DNA from: Gp6-AA40 sp036802945 | GTDB taxonomy: Bacteria > Acidobacteriota > Vicinamibacteria > Vicinamibacterales > UBA2999 | Assembly: GCA_036802945.1 (NCBI GenBank) | Contig: DAIRVG010000006.1 | Span: forward strand, 1-64,000 | DNA: 64,000 nt | Reading direction: 5' to 3' | Part shown: in pieces, positions 27,047-35,644 of the stretch | Layout of the letters: every line of letters begins with the position of its first letter | Position numbering within the stretch: the first letter of the stretch is position 1 | Position numbers and translations under genes: made by a program | The notes under the pieces: generated by a model | What the model saw: the letters and a program-made list of their open reading frames with translations, nothing else | Databases searched by the model: none | Told to the model about the DNA's origin: nothing

Positions 27047-27805
27047 TCAGCGGCTCACGAAGCGAAACCCTGCACTGAACCAGCTGATTGCCGAGTTTTC
27101 GAGCGGGTACGGGTCTATCCGCCGTTCGGCGGCCACAATCACTTCGACGGCGCCCCCCTGCCCTTCGAACCGCAGGCCGGCTTCCCCGCGGGCGCCGTGC
27201 TGCGTCCCACGAGGCCGGGTGCCGTCAACCCCGACCAGGCGTGCGCTGCCCGCCGAGATCGCGCTGATACGGGGACGCAGGGGCACACGTAAGAACACTC
27301 CGCCGTTCGCTTCCCAGCTGTAGTCGACGTTCGATTTCAGAAGCACGCCGAGCACGTCGCCCTGTGTGCGAATCTGCATCGCCCCGCGGCTCGCGGCGTG
27401 TCGGACACGGGCCCCGAACATGTTCCAATCGACAGGGTCTCGCTTGAAACGGTCGCTCAGGTGGCGCGACACGTGATGAAACAGCGCGGCAACCTCGACG
27501 CCGTGCACCCGCAGCGACGCCGAGTAGTCGAGCAGGTAGTTGCCTTGGTTCACATCGAAGCGGCGGAACTGCTCGCCAAGCACGGCCTCGTAGTTGGCCG
27601 CAAATGTCATCCGGCCGCGGCGGTAGTCGACGAAATCCATCTCGCCGCCGAAGTTTGCGTCCCAGACGAACCGCGCGTCGTGGCCCGACAGATGGTCGGC
27701 GCCCATACGGAAGTCGAAGCGCGGGAAAAACAGGACCGCGTTCTGGGCCGCGGCGGGAGATGCGCTCGCAATCAGGGCGAGCGCGCAGATGACACGGCGA
27801 ATCAC
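27047..27805 (-). CDS. Exported protein, probable outer-membrane beta-barrel
   Basis: 252 residues with a signal peptide ending SPAAAQ. The mature part has alternating hydrophobic strands (for example GGEMDFVDYRRGRMTFAANY, QGNYLLDYSASLRVHGVEV) and a last strand ending FSAGFRFVSR with a C-terminal aromatic-x-x pattern, as expected of an outer-membrane barrel. GTG start at 27805 overlaps the lpxD stop (GTGA), so it is coupled to lpxD. No family name is recognised. Confidence 0.65.
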   Translation of the reverse strand: MIRRVICALALIASASPAAAQNAVLFFPRFDFRMGADHLSGHDARFVWDANFGGEMDFVDYRRGRMTFAANYEAVLGEQFRRFDVNQGNYLLDYSASLRVHGVEVAALFHHVSRHLSDRFKRDPVDWNMFGARVRHAASRGAMQIRTQGDVLGVLLKSNVDYSWEANGGVFLRVPLRPRISAISAGSARLVGVDGTRPRGTQHGARGEAGLRFEGQGGAVEVIVAAERRIDPYPLENSAISWFSAGFRFVSR

Positions 27806-28848
27806 TGAGACGGCTTCTCCCCGGTATCTGCTCGTCCCATGAGCTCCGCCAGCCTGGCTTCAAGCGCCTCGACGCGCTTCTTGAGCTCGGGCAGCCGACG
27901 AAAAACGGCCGACGACCGGCGCCACTCGCGCGCATCGATCGCCGGATAGCCGGCGATCGTGGCGCCGTCATCAACGGAGTTGGTGATTCCGGATTGACCG
28001 ACCGCAACCACACCCCGCCCGATCGTCAGGTGCCCGCCTACGCCCACCTGCCCGCCGAACATCACGTCGTCGCCAATCTCGGTGCTGCCGGCAATGCCGA
28101 CCTGCGCGGCCATCAGTACGTTGCGCCCAACGGTGACACCGTGCGCGATCTGCACGAGGTTGTCGATTTTCGAGCCGGCCTTGATGCGCGTCTCGCCGAC
28201 GGCTGGCCGATCGACAGTCGTGTTCGCGCCGAGCTCGACATCGTCTTCGATGACGACCGTCGCGACCTGGGGGATCTTCTCGTGGGTGCCGTCGCCGAGG
28301 CGGACGAATCCGTACCCGTCGCCGCCGATGACCACGCCGTTCTGGAGCACGACCCGGTCGCCAATCGTGACGCGCTCGCGAATCGAGACGTTCGAATGGA
28401 GGACGCAGTCGGCGCCGATCCGCGTGCCGGGACCAATCGTCACGTTCGGAAAGATGATCGTCCGATCGCCGACAACGGCTGCCTCGCCCACGGAGACGAA
28501 CGCGCCAATCGACACGCGATCGCCCAGGCGCGCATCGTGCGCGACAGCCGCCATCGGGTGCACACCAGGCTCTGGTTGCCATCGCGGCGCGAATAGTCCG
28601 ACCGCCCGCGCAAACGCAAGGTACGGCTCCGCCGTACGGAGGACCGCGCTCGATCCCGCCGGCGCATCGTCTCGGAGCAGAACGGCCGATGCGCGCGTGG
28701 TGGCTACCGCCGGAAGGTATTTTGGATTTGCGACGAAGGTGAGATCGCCGGGGCCGGCGTCCTCGATGCCTGCGACGCGCACGATCTCGATCTCGCCGTC
28801 CCCTTCGAGGCGACAGGCGAGCCGTTCCGCAAGGTCCCGGAGCTTCAC
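27802..28848 (-). CDS. lpxD: UDP-3-O-acylglucosamine N-acyltransferase
   Basis: 348 residues. N-terminal uridine-binding domain (LRDLAERLACRLEGDGEIE...GDLTFVANPKYL), then a left-handed beta helix of hexapeptide repeats including QIAHGVTVGRNVLMAAQVG with the catalytic His, and a C-terminal coiled coil (LPELKKRVEALEARLAELM). Third step of lipid A synthesis, cytoplasmic. GTG start at 28848. Followed with overlap by the barrel-like gene. Unusual only in lacking lpxA/fabZ neighbours. Confidence 0.95.
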   Translation of the reverse strand: MKLRDLAERLACRLEGDGEIEIVRVAGIEDAGPGDLTFVANPKYLPAVATTRASAVLLRDDAPAGSSAVLRTAEPYLAFARAVGLFAPRWQPEPGVHPMAAVAHDARLGDRVSIGAFVSVGEAAVVGDRTIIFPNVTIGPGTRIGADCVLHSNVSIRERVTIGDRVVLQNGVVIGGDGYGFVRLGDGTHEKIPQVATVVIEDDVELGANTTVDRPAVGETRIKAGSKIDNLVQIAHGVTVGRNVLMAAQVGIAGSTEIGDDVMFGGQVGVGGHLTIGRGVVAVGQSGITNSVDDGATIAGYPAIDAREWRRSSAVFRRLPELKKRVEALEARLAELMGRADTGEKPSQ

Positions 28849-28869
28849 TGTGAATTCAACTTAGACGAG

Positions 28870-28941
28870 CCACACGGAGACACGAAGACACTGAGCATTT
28901 TTGCCTAAGGTCACATTCTCCGTGACTCCGTGCCTCCGTGG
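28870..28941. repeat. CCACGGAGACAC imperfect palindrome, copy 3
   Basis: CCACACGGAGACACGAAGAC on the left and CTCCGTGACTCCGTG then CCTCCGTGG on the right. It lies just upstream of lpxD, between lpxD and the end of the KHE-like gene, so here it is not placed between two gene ends. Confidence 0.8.
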
Positions 28942-28969
28942 CTTGAGGCGGCGAGAATATCACCCCTCG

Positions 28970-29009
28970 ACCCACTCGGGGTGACCCTGAGCAAGTCGAA
29001 GGGTCACGC
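28970..29009. repeat. GGGTCACC / GGTGACCC palindrome with GAAGGGTCAC
   Basis: CCTCGACCCACTCGGGGTGA is followed by CCCTGAGCAAGTCGAAGGGT: an imperfect palindrome (TCGACCC...GGGT and CGAAGGGTCA). It supplies the TGA stop codon (29004-29006) of the KHE-like gene. Similar sequences are frequent in environmental genomes by recollection. Confidence 0.5.
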
Positions 29010-29687
29010 GTGCCGGACCGCAACCCGCTCGAAGAACGTCGAGAGATGCTGCAGGCGCAGTCGCGCGCCAATCTCATGGACGCGCTTTTCGCGCGCCGCG
29101 CCATGGAGCGATGCCACTTCGCGTAGCTCCGTCAACGGCTCGCACGGACGTCCGGTCCACGCGACGCCGCGGAGTCCCTGTACCGCCCCTCGCATCGACA
29201 GCCAGTGCCCCATGACACGGAACGCGAAATAGTAGGCAACGATGTTCGGGCCCGGGAGCAGCATGAGCGCGGCAGACGCGATCAGCAGCACGCTGTCGAC
29301 CACGAGCCACACCCGGTGCCGTTCGTAATCGCGTTGAAGCGTCCGGTGGATCAGTGTCAGCGTCTGTTCGAACGTGAGGTCCTGGGGATGGGCGGCGACG
29401 ACCGCCGACTCATGCCGCAGGTTCCACAGTAACCGCTGCTCGGCCACGCGCTCGGCCACCCAGCCCATGATGTATTCCTGGACACTCATAAGCCAGCTCG
29501 CAGCGCCCGTGGACGACGGGGCGCCGGTGCGCTGCCGTTCTTCCGCCTGATGCAGCATGACGGCAAAGCGATGCCGAATGCGCCCGATGATCCCCTTTGC
29601 CGCCGGGTCGAGGCTGGGCGTCTCCACCGATGCCTCGCAGTAGAGCTCGTACCGATCGAGCCCGATTGGTATCACGAACACATCCAT
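29004..29687 (-). CDS. Mitochondrial K+/H+ exchange-related family protein
   Basis: 227 residues. N-terminal FVIPIGLDRYELYCE, a cytoplasmic helical part, and two close membrane segments (VVDSVLLIASAALMLLPGPN and IVAYYFAFRVMGHWL) with the conserved LLPGPN turn seen in KHE1-type (PF10173) proteins. Bacterial members have no proven function. ATG 29687 is taken; the preceding TTG adds one residue. The end is provided by a dispersed repeat. Confidence 0.7.
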   Translation of the reverse strand: MDVFVIPIGLDRYELYCEASVETPSLDPAAKGIIGRIRHRFAVMLHQAEERQRTGAPSSTGAASWLMSVQEYIMGWVAERVAEQRLLWNLRHESAVVAAHPQDLTFEQTLTLIHRTLQRDYERHRVWLVVDSVLLIASAALMLLPGPNIVAYYFAFRVMGHWLSMRGAVQGLRGVAWTGRPCEPLTELREVASLHGAAREKRVHEIGARLRLQHLSTFFERVAVRHA

Positions 29688-29704
29688 CAAGACTGACGAT
29701 AGCA

Positions 29705-29860
29705 GGGATCGGGGATCACCGATCGGGATCCGGATCGGGATCCGGGATCCGGGATCCGGGATCCGTCTCTGCGGGAACCAAGGACTTGAGCAACGAGGAA
29801 GCAGGGCGTTCGGGATTAGGGAACCGGGGGGCTTGCCCCGGATCCCGGATCCCTACCGAA
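29705..29860. repeat. Word-repeat hairpin, word GGGATCC
   Basis: Tandem GGGATCCGGATCGGGATCCG words on the left and CCCCGGATCCCGGATCCC on the right, separated by about 80 bases without words. It fills the gap between the KHE-like start and the Lmo0937-type gene end. Same architecture as the AAATCCC elements but with a different word. Confidence 0.8.
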
Positions 29861-29861
29861 T

Positions 29862-30011
29862 TCAGATAACGGTTCGTCGACCGCTAATCAAGTTGACGAG
29901 GAACAATACGACGGCGATGACGAGCAGCACGTGAATGATGCCGCCCGCGACGTGGAATGCGAACCCGAGCAACCAGAACAGCAGCAGCAGGACGATGAGC
30001 GTCCAGAGCAT
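29862..30011 (-). CDS. Lmo0937-family small membrane protein
   Basis: 49 residues: MLWTLIVLLLLFWLLGF, a short GGIIHVLLVIAVVLFLVNLI second helix and a basic tail SGRRTVI, matching the Lmo0937/DUF5670 family, tiny stress-linked membrane proteins of unknown action. GGGAGG precedes the ATG at 30011. A sigma-54-type promoter match lies 53 bases upstream. Too short for many gene finders. Confidence 0.85.
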   Translation of the reverse strand: MLWTLIVLLLLFWLLGFAFHVAGGIIHVLLVIAVVLFLVNLISGRRTVI

Positions 30012-30064
30012 GATCAGCCTCCCTTTGGCCGGGCTCCATGCCGGGCCTTCTTGGGTACGAAAGC

Positions 30065-30079
30065 GCAAAGGATGTGCCG
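30065..30079 (-). promoter_or_regulatory. Sigma-54-type -24/-12 promoter
   Basis: Minus strand CGGCAC, ATCCT, TTGC: exact GGCAC-N5-TTGC. It lies in the 82-base gap between the S1/P1-like gene end and the Lmo0937-type gene, pointing at the latter, 53 bases from its ATG. A GGCCCGGCATGGAGCCCGGCC hairpin lies between promoter and start. Confidence 0.6.
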
Positions 30080-30093
30080 AACGAACCTGATCC

Positions 30094-30981
30094 TTATGGC
30101 CGCCGCCGTCGTTGAGGTGTCGCAGGAAGCTTGACTGGGACGGCAGGTTTGCCCGCGGCTTCCCATGCCCCTGTGATCATTGCGGCGACAGCAGCGATCG
30201 ACTTATTCAGCCGTTCCTCCATCACCGCGCGGTTCGATTTGAAGAATGCCTCGTAATAGGCGTCGTCGTAGATGTCACGCGTACCGATCGCGCCCAGATC
30301 CGATTTGAGCAACGCCGGCACGAACTGCGTATCTTCGAGCACCCTGTCGAACACGAACTCACGCGGATTGCGAACCGGCTCGATCGGCTTCGGCGCGATC
30401 GTGAGCTGACCGCGGTAACGCTCGAACAGTGATGTCTCCCACCGATTGTGAAGACCATTCTGGCCCGTCAGCTGGCCGTCGTAGTTGATCACACCGTGGA
30501 GCGGCACGTGTGCGTCGGACGTGTAGTGGGCGAGCACCGCGGAGAAAAAAGGAATGTCGAACTCGCCGTACGGGTTGCCGCGTCCGTACGCTTCGAACGT
30601 GCGCCTGAGATTGCCGTAGAGTTCCTCGGTCCGCCACGGCAGCGTTCCATTCTGCGTGACGCGGTCTTCCCCGAACTTCGCGACCGCTTCGTCGTAGCTA
30701 CGCGGGAGGCCGGCAAACGGATACTTCCCGTATCCCTCCCAGTCGATGTCGAGGAAATGATGCGGTGGTTCCTCGTCGAAGCCGGCGGTCCGCCAGGTGT
30801 CGGGATCGATGGCACGCTCTACGACAATCGCGCGATTCGCCTCGAACATCGGCCGCAGTTCCGCCGGCAGCAGCGCGATCGCGCGGTCCATGATGAACTT
30901 GTGCGCCGCGAACCCCCACGCGTGCGCGGGCGCCGGCACGGCAACGACGAACAACGCGGTCACGACGAGTGCTGCTCGCAT
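30094..30981 (-). CDS. Exported S1/P1 nuclease or zinc phospholipase C-like hydrolase
   Basis: 295 residues. Signal peptide ends PAHA, leaving Trp as the first mature residue (WGFAAHKFI), which coordinates zinc in the S1/P1 and phospholipase C superfamily. Further ligands are seen in HHFLDID, HYTSDAHVPLH and GLHNRWE, so the trinuclear zinc site appears complete. Substrate (nucleic acid or phospholipid) cannot be decided. ATG 30981; the frame continues upstream across nfo only as antisense. Divergent from nfo. Confidence 0.85.
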   Translation of the reverse strand: MRAALVVTALFVVAVPAPAHAWGFAAHKFIMDRAIALLPAELRPMFEANRAIVVERAIDPDTWRTAGFDEEPPHHFLDIDWEGYGKYPFAGLPRSYDEAVAKFGEDRVTQNGTLPWRTEELYGNLRRTFEAYGRGNPYGEFDIPFFSAVLAHYTSDAHVPLHGVINYDGQLTGQNGLHNRWETSLFERYRGQLTIAPKPIEPVRNPREFVFDRVLEDTQFVPALLKSDLGAIGTRDIYDDAYYEAFFKSNRAVMEERLNKSIAAVAAMITGAWEAAGKPAVPVKLPATPQRRRRP

Positions 30982-31002
30982 ACGGTAATTATAGTGATCG
31001 GA

Positions 31003-31852
31003 ATGCTTCGAATCGGCGCACACATGTCCGTGGCCGGCGGTGTCTCGAAGGCTGTCGATCGCGCGGTGGTGCACGGCTGCGAGGCACTTCAGGTCTTCAC
31101 CAAGAACGCAAGCCAATGGCGGGGGAAGCCCCTCGATCCGGCCGAAGTGCGGCTCTTCCGCGAGCGTATTGAGCAGACCGATATCACGCCGGTCGTGTCG
31201 CACGCCAGTTATCTCATCAACCTCGCGACCACATTTCCGATCCTGCGGGAGCAGTCGATTGCCGCGTTCGTTGACGAGATCGATCGCGCGGAAGCGCTCG
31301 GGCTCCTCGGCGTCGTCATCCATCCCGGGACGTGCACGGCTGGACCCGATAACGAGGCGCTGCGGCTCATCGCCGATGCGATTCGCGTGGCATTCAAGGC
31401 GCGGCCGCGCGCAAAAACGATGGTGTTGCTGGAGCACACGGCCGGACAGGGCCGCACGCTGGGCCATCGCTTCGAGCACCTTGCCGCCGTGATCGGGCAC
31501 CTTCGAGGCTCGCGGCGCGTAGGCGTCTGCCTCGACACGTGTCATCTCGTCGCGTCGGGATACGACATCGCCACCGAAGCCGGCTATCGCGACACGTTCG
31601 AGCAGTTCGATCGACTCGTCGGTATCGAACGGCTGAAAGTGTTTCACGGCAACGACTCGAAAAAGCCGTGCGGAAGCCACGTCGATCGCCACGAGCACAT
31701 CGGTGAAGGGTGTATCGGTCTCGAGCCGTTCCGGCGCTTGCTCCACGACCCACGCTTCGCGGGGCTGCCCATTCTGATCGAGACGGAGAAATCGAAGGGC
31801 GCGGAGAGGAAGGGCGTCGTCGTCGAGGATCTCCTCGATATGAAGAATCTCG
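31003..31852 (+). CDS. nfo: Endonuclease IV, 3' end lost in gap
   Basis: Apurinic/apyrimidinic endonuclease of base-excision repair, TIM barrel with three zinc ions. Seen: RIGAHMSVAGGV at the start, VFTKNASQW, VVSHASYLINLA, HPGTCT, LLEHTAGQG, CLDTCHLVASGYD, KVFHGNDSK, HVDRHEHIGEG and LIETEK. 283 residues are present, so only the last few are missing in the 100-N gap. ATG 31003. Confidence 0.95.
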
Positions 31853-31952
31853 NNNNNNNNNNNNNNNNNNNNNNNNNNNNNNNNNNNNNNNNNNNNNNNN
31901 NNNNNNNNNNNNNNNNNNNNNNNNNNNNNNNNNNNNNNNNNNNNNNNNNNNN
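31853..31952. other. Assembly gap of 100 N
   Basis: Placeholder gap that removes the end of nfo and the end of the convergent DUF457 gene. The flanks are not duplicated. Confidence 0.99.
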
Positions 31953-32875
31953 AAATTCCGCCGCGCGATTCCCTGGCCACCCGCAAAACGCATATCGCCC
32001 ACCGTCACCCGTGTGCCGCCGGCGACTGGCTCGAGCGTCCAGAACGGGAAGCGTGACCAGACGAGGAAGGCGCGGATGTTCGGTGCCTCGCGCGCGACGG
32101 CGACGCGCGGATCGCGATCGTTTTTCGCCACGAACGCCTGATCGAAGCGGATGTTTCGCGGTAGCCACGCGAAGACGCCGGTCTCGTAGTGATCGCCCGC
32201 ATCGACGATGACGTTCCGTCTCATCGGCGTTACCGGCACAGGGCCCACCATCACCGCCTGCGGCGGTTGCCCGGCAACTTGCTGCCAACGATCGACAATT
32301 TCTGCTCTCCCGGCGCGGGCCGAGATGGTCATGGTGAGCACGTAGGCGCACGCCACCAGCAGCGACGCGCGTGCCCGCTTCGGCGAATGGTGCCACCTCG
32401 CCATCCAGATACCCGCGCCCAGCACGAGCCAGAGCCAGGGATCGATGATGAAGAGCACGTCGCCGTAATACCACCGTCGATCGAATGGCATCAGCAGGCG
32501 TACGCCGTAGTTGTTGAGCAGGTCCATGAGCACGTGCGTGATGACGCCGATGTACGAGAGCATCAGCAACTCGCGCGCGCGAATGGGAGGATCGTCGCTG
32601 ACCCCATGCGGCGTCGATCGAGCTGCCCCGGGACGACCACCGGCTACAGCCATGACGATCGCCGTCAGGAGTATGGGCAGAAAGAGCTGCGCGAGGATGC
32701 CGTGCGTCCAGCCGCGCCGGAGCGCCACCGAGGGCGTGCCGGTGGCGAAGGCGAGTACGTCTACGTCCGGCAGGTTGGACGCGATCATCAGCGTCGCGTT
32801 ACCGAACCGCGTGCGGCGTTTCAGCCCTGCTTCTCCAAACGCGGCCCCAACGAGCGTGTGACAGAGATTGTCCAT
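31953..32875 (-). CDS. YdjM/DUF457 membrane-bound metal-dependent hydrolase, 3' end in gap
   Basis: 307 residues visible. N-terminal MDNLCHTLVGAAFGEAG, SNLPDVDVLA, RRGWTHGILAQL and THVLMDLLNNYG carry the His/Asp ligands of the DUF457 (YdjM/YbcI) membrane metal-dependent hydrolases; several membrane segments follow (WLWLVLGAGIWMARW, SLLVACAYVLTMT). The C-terminal soluble part runs into the gap. Substrate unknown. ATG 32875 is chosen because earlier starts lie in the divergent gene. Confidence 0.85.
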
Positions 32876-32895
32876 CGGTGCATCATTATGAACGG

Positions 32896-33786
32896 ATGCG
32901 TACACGCCGGCCTCTCGCGCACGTCACCATCGTTGCCATCGTCGCGTTGGGCATGGCCGGATGCGGCTCCGGCACCGATTCGCCGACGTCGCCGACGCCG
33001 CTCGGCCCACCGGCCGCGAACGCGCCGATTCGATACACCGCCATCGGCGCCAGCGATGCGAACGGCGTGGGTTCGACCGTCGTCTGCGCGCCGTTCATAT
33101 CGTGCGACAACGGCACCGGGTACGTGCCTGTACTGGCGCGACAACTGCGCTCATCGCACGACGTGACGCTGGTAAATCTGGGGATCCCCGGAGCCGTACT
33201 CAGCCCTGCCATCCAGGTCATCGCGAGGGCGGCCGGGCGCGACATCGTCGCGAACTTCATCGATCAGGAACTACCGTTCGTGCCCGCAAACGCGACGCTG
33301 GTAACGGTGTTCGGCGGAGGTAACGATGCCAATGCGGTCGCGGACGCCATCCTTCGGGGCGCCGCGGGCAGCGACGTCAGGGGCTACATCAACACTCAAG
33401 TGGGCGCGTTCGGCGCCGACTACGACCGGCTCATTCGCGGCATCCGAAGCCGTGCGACGGACGCGTTCATCGTCGTGATCAACCTGCCAAACCTCGCGGC
33501 GCTGCCGTATGCGTCGGGCGGCACGACCCAGCAACGCCAGATCCTCCAGCAGATCGCAGTCGGCATGTCCCGGGAAGCGAATAGGCAGACCGGAACCGGA
33601 GTGGTCGTGGTCGATCTGATGTGCGATGCGCAGGTCTACGACGCGTCGCGGTTTTCATCGGACGGGTTTCACCCGAACGACGCCGGCTACACGTATCTGG
33701 CCCAGCGTGTCCAGGCGCTTGTCAACGGCGCCTCGTCATCTCCACCTTCCACGTGCGGTCAGATGGCGGCCGTCCCCGCGCTCTGA
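32896..33786 (+). CDS. SGNH/GDSL-type hydrolase lipoprotein
   Basis: 296 residues. Lipoprotein signal with lipobox GMAGC; Thr/Pro/Ser linker; SGNH blocks: AIGASD (nucleophile Ser), NLGIPGAV, FGGGNDAN and the Asp/His pair in DGFHPNDAGY. Esterase or lipase on the cell surface or periplasm. A GTG six codons upstream is possible. Its end overlaps the convergent AMMECR1 gene by 28 bases. Confidence 0.87.
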   Translation: MRTRRPLAHVTIVAIVALGMAGCGSGTDSPTSPTPLGPPAANAPIRYTAIGASDANGVGSTVVCAPFISCDNGTGYVPVLARQLRSSHDVTLVNLGIPGAVLSPAIQVIARAAGRDIVANFIDQELPFVPANATLVTVFGGGNDANAVADAILRGAAGSDVRGYINTQVGAFGADYDRLIRGIRSRATDAFIVVINLPNLAALPYASGGTTQQRQILQQIAVGMSREANRQTGTGVVVVDLMCDAQVYDASRFSSDGFHPNDAGYTYLAQRVQALVNGASSSPPSTCGQMAAVPAL

Positions 33787-34328
33787 TTCTCGCCAAAGAC
33801 CTGCGCCTCGAATACCAGGATCCGGGCGCCGTGCTGCCAGGCATTGCGCGAAAGACCGGCCTTGAGACACGTGTGCTCGAGAAACATCTCGCGCGTCCAG
33901 CGATGCTCGACGGCGACTTGCGGGAGCAGCAGACCCCGGCGGCGGCCCTCCTCCACCATGAGTCCGTGGCGCCCCACGTCGATCTCTGTGACCTCCTCGA
34001 TTTCGCGCGGTGACGTCAGCACCGAGATTTCGACCTGGAGGTCCGGCAGCTCGTTCAGCGATACCGCCGAGAACCGGGGATCCGAATCCGCGACGACGCC
34101 GGCGAGGTGGACGATCGTCTGCCCGAGCGGCGTGTCAAGCGCGAGATGGCCAAGGCAGCCGCGCAAATCGCCGCGACAATGAATCGACACGAACGCCGCA
34201 TGGCGAAGCGCGAGCCTGCCCACGCACACCGCTATCGGCGGCGGGACACGCCGGACCCGCGCCTCGAGCGCGTGCCGCGCGAGATCGAGCAATTGCTTCC
34301 GGTCGACTTCACTGAGCAGATCAATCAC
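33759..34328 (-). CDS. amrA: AmmeMemoRadiSam system protein A (AMMECR1 domain)
   Basis: 189 residues of the AMMECR1 fold: GDLRGCLGHLALDTPLGQTI, DPRFSAVSLNELPDLQVEIS, GRHGLMVEEGRRRGLLLPQV and CLKAGLSRNAW. In complete AmmeMemoRadiSam systems it works with a MEMO-like protein and a radical SAM enzyme. The GTG start at 34328 lies inside a word repeat and has no Shine-Dalgarno. It follows the MEMO-like gene on the same strand. Confidence 0.9.
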   Translation of the reverse strand: MIDLLSEVDRKQLLDLARHALEARVRRVPPPIAVCVGRLALRHAAFVSIHCRGDLRGCLGHLALDTPLGQTIVHLAGVVADSDPRFSAVSLNELPDLQVEISVLTSPREIEEVTEIDVGRHGLMVEEGRRRGLLLPQVAVEHRWTREMFLEHTCLKAGLSRNAWQHGARILVFEAQVFGENQSAGTAAI

Positions 34329-34376
34329 AAATCACAAATCACTAATCACTAATCATCAATCATTAATCGCGAATCA
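34320..34376. repeat. Word-repeat block, word ATCACAA/ATCACTA (single arm)
   Basis: Eight or so copies of ATCACAA, ATCACTA, ATCATCA, ATTA in a row between the AmmeMemo A and B genes, without a complementary arm. On the minus strand the words read TTGTGATT and TAGTGATT; one GTG is the likely start codon of the AMMECR1 gene. Confidence 0.8.
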
Positions 34377-34388
34377 CCGACGGCCTGA

Positions 34389-35213
34389 TCACCAGATCGC
34401 CGCCGCCATGTAGCCCACGACCGACGATTTGTCGCCGCTGATGTCACCGGAATCCGCGTACTTCAGCACTTGCGCGCGCGTCGATCCAAGCTGGATTGCG
34501 GCGTGGATCACGGAAACTATTGGCCCGCCGCCGCAGGCATGGTGCGGCTCGTGCTCCAGCGTCTGCATCAAACCGTCGGCATCGAGCTGTCCGACGTGGC
34601 GCAACACCACTCCATCCATTTCCGCCGCTGTGCGCGCGTCGTGGTAGTGCGACAGGTCGCTGCTGGCCACGAGGAGGACAGGGCCTTCGACCCTGGCGAC
34701 GACAGTCGCCAGCGCGTCGCCAAGCGTGAAGGCCGTCGCGCGGTTCTGACGTCCCATCACCAATGGCACGATCGGAACGCCCGGCAGGACGTGTGCGATG
34801 AACGGCAGCTGCAGTTCCAGCGAATGCTCACGCCCGTGCGCGGCCGGGTGCTCAATCACCTCGTCCGAAGCGGCGGCAATGTCCGCCGCCAGATCCTCGG
34901 CAACAGGAACGGCGCCAAAGGGTGTCTGCCAGGCGCCGCGGGGCCAGATCGACACGCCCTGAAAGCCGATGAAATGCGACGGACCAACGAGGATGACGGC
35001 TGCGTAGCGCACGTCTGCCACGGTGCGGTACGCAAAGGCGGCGACCGGGCCCGAATACATCAGCCCCGCATGCGGCGCCACGATCGCTCGCGGGGGCGCG
35101 GAGGTATCAGTATCGGCGTCCGCCATGTACCGATCGATCTGCGGTCCAAGCCGCTCGGGCGTTGACGGATACCAGCTACCTGCGACGGCGGCCGGCCTCA
35201 CGTCACTCGTCAT
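34389..35213 (-). CDS. amrB: AmmeMemoRadiSam system protein B (MEMO1 family)
   Basis: 274 residues. VRPAAVAGSWYP at the start, APHAGLMYSGPVAAFAY, VGPSHFIG, EHSLELQLPFI, SSDLSHYHD and ACGGGPI are the MEMO1 signature segments; the His/Asp/Cys residues line a site like that of ring-opening dioxygenases. The ATG at 35213 avoids an upstream reading through a word repeat. Function of the bacterial system is unsettled. It lies directly ahead of protein A. Confidence 0.92.
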   Translation of the reverse strand: MTSDVRPAAVAGSWYPSTPERLGPQIDRYMADADTDTSAPPRAIVAPHAGLMYSGPVAAFAYRTVADVRYAAVILVGPSHFIGFQGVSIWPRGAWQTPFGAVPVAEDLAADIAAASDEVIEHPAAHGREHSLELQLPFIAHVLPGVPIVPLVMGRQNRATAFTLGDALATVVARVEGPVLLVASSDLSHYHDARTAAEMDGVVLRHVGQLDADGLMQTLEHEPHHACGGGPIVSVIHAAIQLGSTRAQVLKYADSGDISGDKSSVVGYMAAAIW

Positions 35214-35225
35214 GGGGCGAATCGT

Positions 35226-35315
35226 AATGCAAAATGCAAAATGCAAAATGCAAACAATAACTACGTCTCCTGACCGCTCAGTGTTTGCATTTTGCATTTT
35301 GAATTTTGCATTTTG
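35226..35315. repeat. Word-repeat hairpin, word GCAAAAT / ATTTTGC
   Basis: TGCAAAATGCAAAATGCAAA on the left, TTTGCATTTTGCATTTTGAA on the right, with ACTACGTCTCCTGACCGCTC between. It sits in the divergent gap between amrB and gatC, so it lies in both 5' regions. The same words recur at 54306. Confidence 0.9.
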
Positions 35316-35341
35316 ACTCACCGTCCAACTAGCATCACCTC

Positions 35342-35644
35342 GTGCCGACTATTCTGACAATTGCCGACGTGGAGCGCGTGGCCGCGCTCGCGCAGCTCGA
35401 GCTCACAGACGAAGAGAAGCAGCTGTTCACCAAGCAGCTGGCCGACATCCTTGCCTACGCGGAGCAGGTGCAGGCGATCGATACTAGCGGCGTTCCCGCC
35501 ACCGCGCACGTGCACGCCGCGCAGCGCAGGGAGCGCGAAGACGTCCCGCAACCGTCGTTACCTGTGGAGGACGCCCTTGCCAACGCCCCGGATGCCGACC
35601 GCGAGGCGGGCTTGTTCCGTGTACCGCGGGTGATTGGCGGATGA
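35342..35644 (+). CDS. gatC: Aspartyl/glutamyl-tRNA amidotransferase subunit C
   Basis: 100 residues. TIADVERVAALAQLELTDEE and the C-terminal DREAGLFRVPRVIGG are the family ends. Subunit of GatCAB, which converts Glu-tRNA(Gln) and Asp-tRNA(Asn) to the cognate amide forms. GTG start at 35342; stop overlaps gatA ATG. gatB is not in the window. Confidence 0.92.
   Translation: MPTILTIADVERVAALAQLELTDEEKQLFTKQLADILAYAEQVQAIDTSGVPATAHVHAAQRREREDVPQPSLPVEDALANAPDADREAGLFRVPRVIGG

Noticed and set aside
30982..31986. Upstream extension of the S1/P1-like hydrolase across nfo
   Set aside because: The frame is antisense to endonuclease IV and crosses the N gap; a perfect signal peptide starts at 30981.
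34320..34376. Tandem ATCACAA words as a CRISPR array
   Set aside because: Units are 7 bases with no unique spacers of constant size and no cas genes are present; the other word blocks fail for the same reason.
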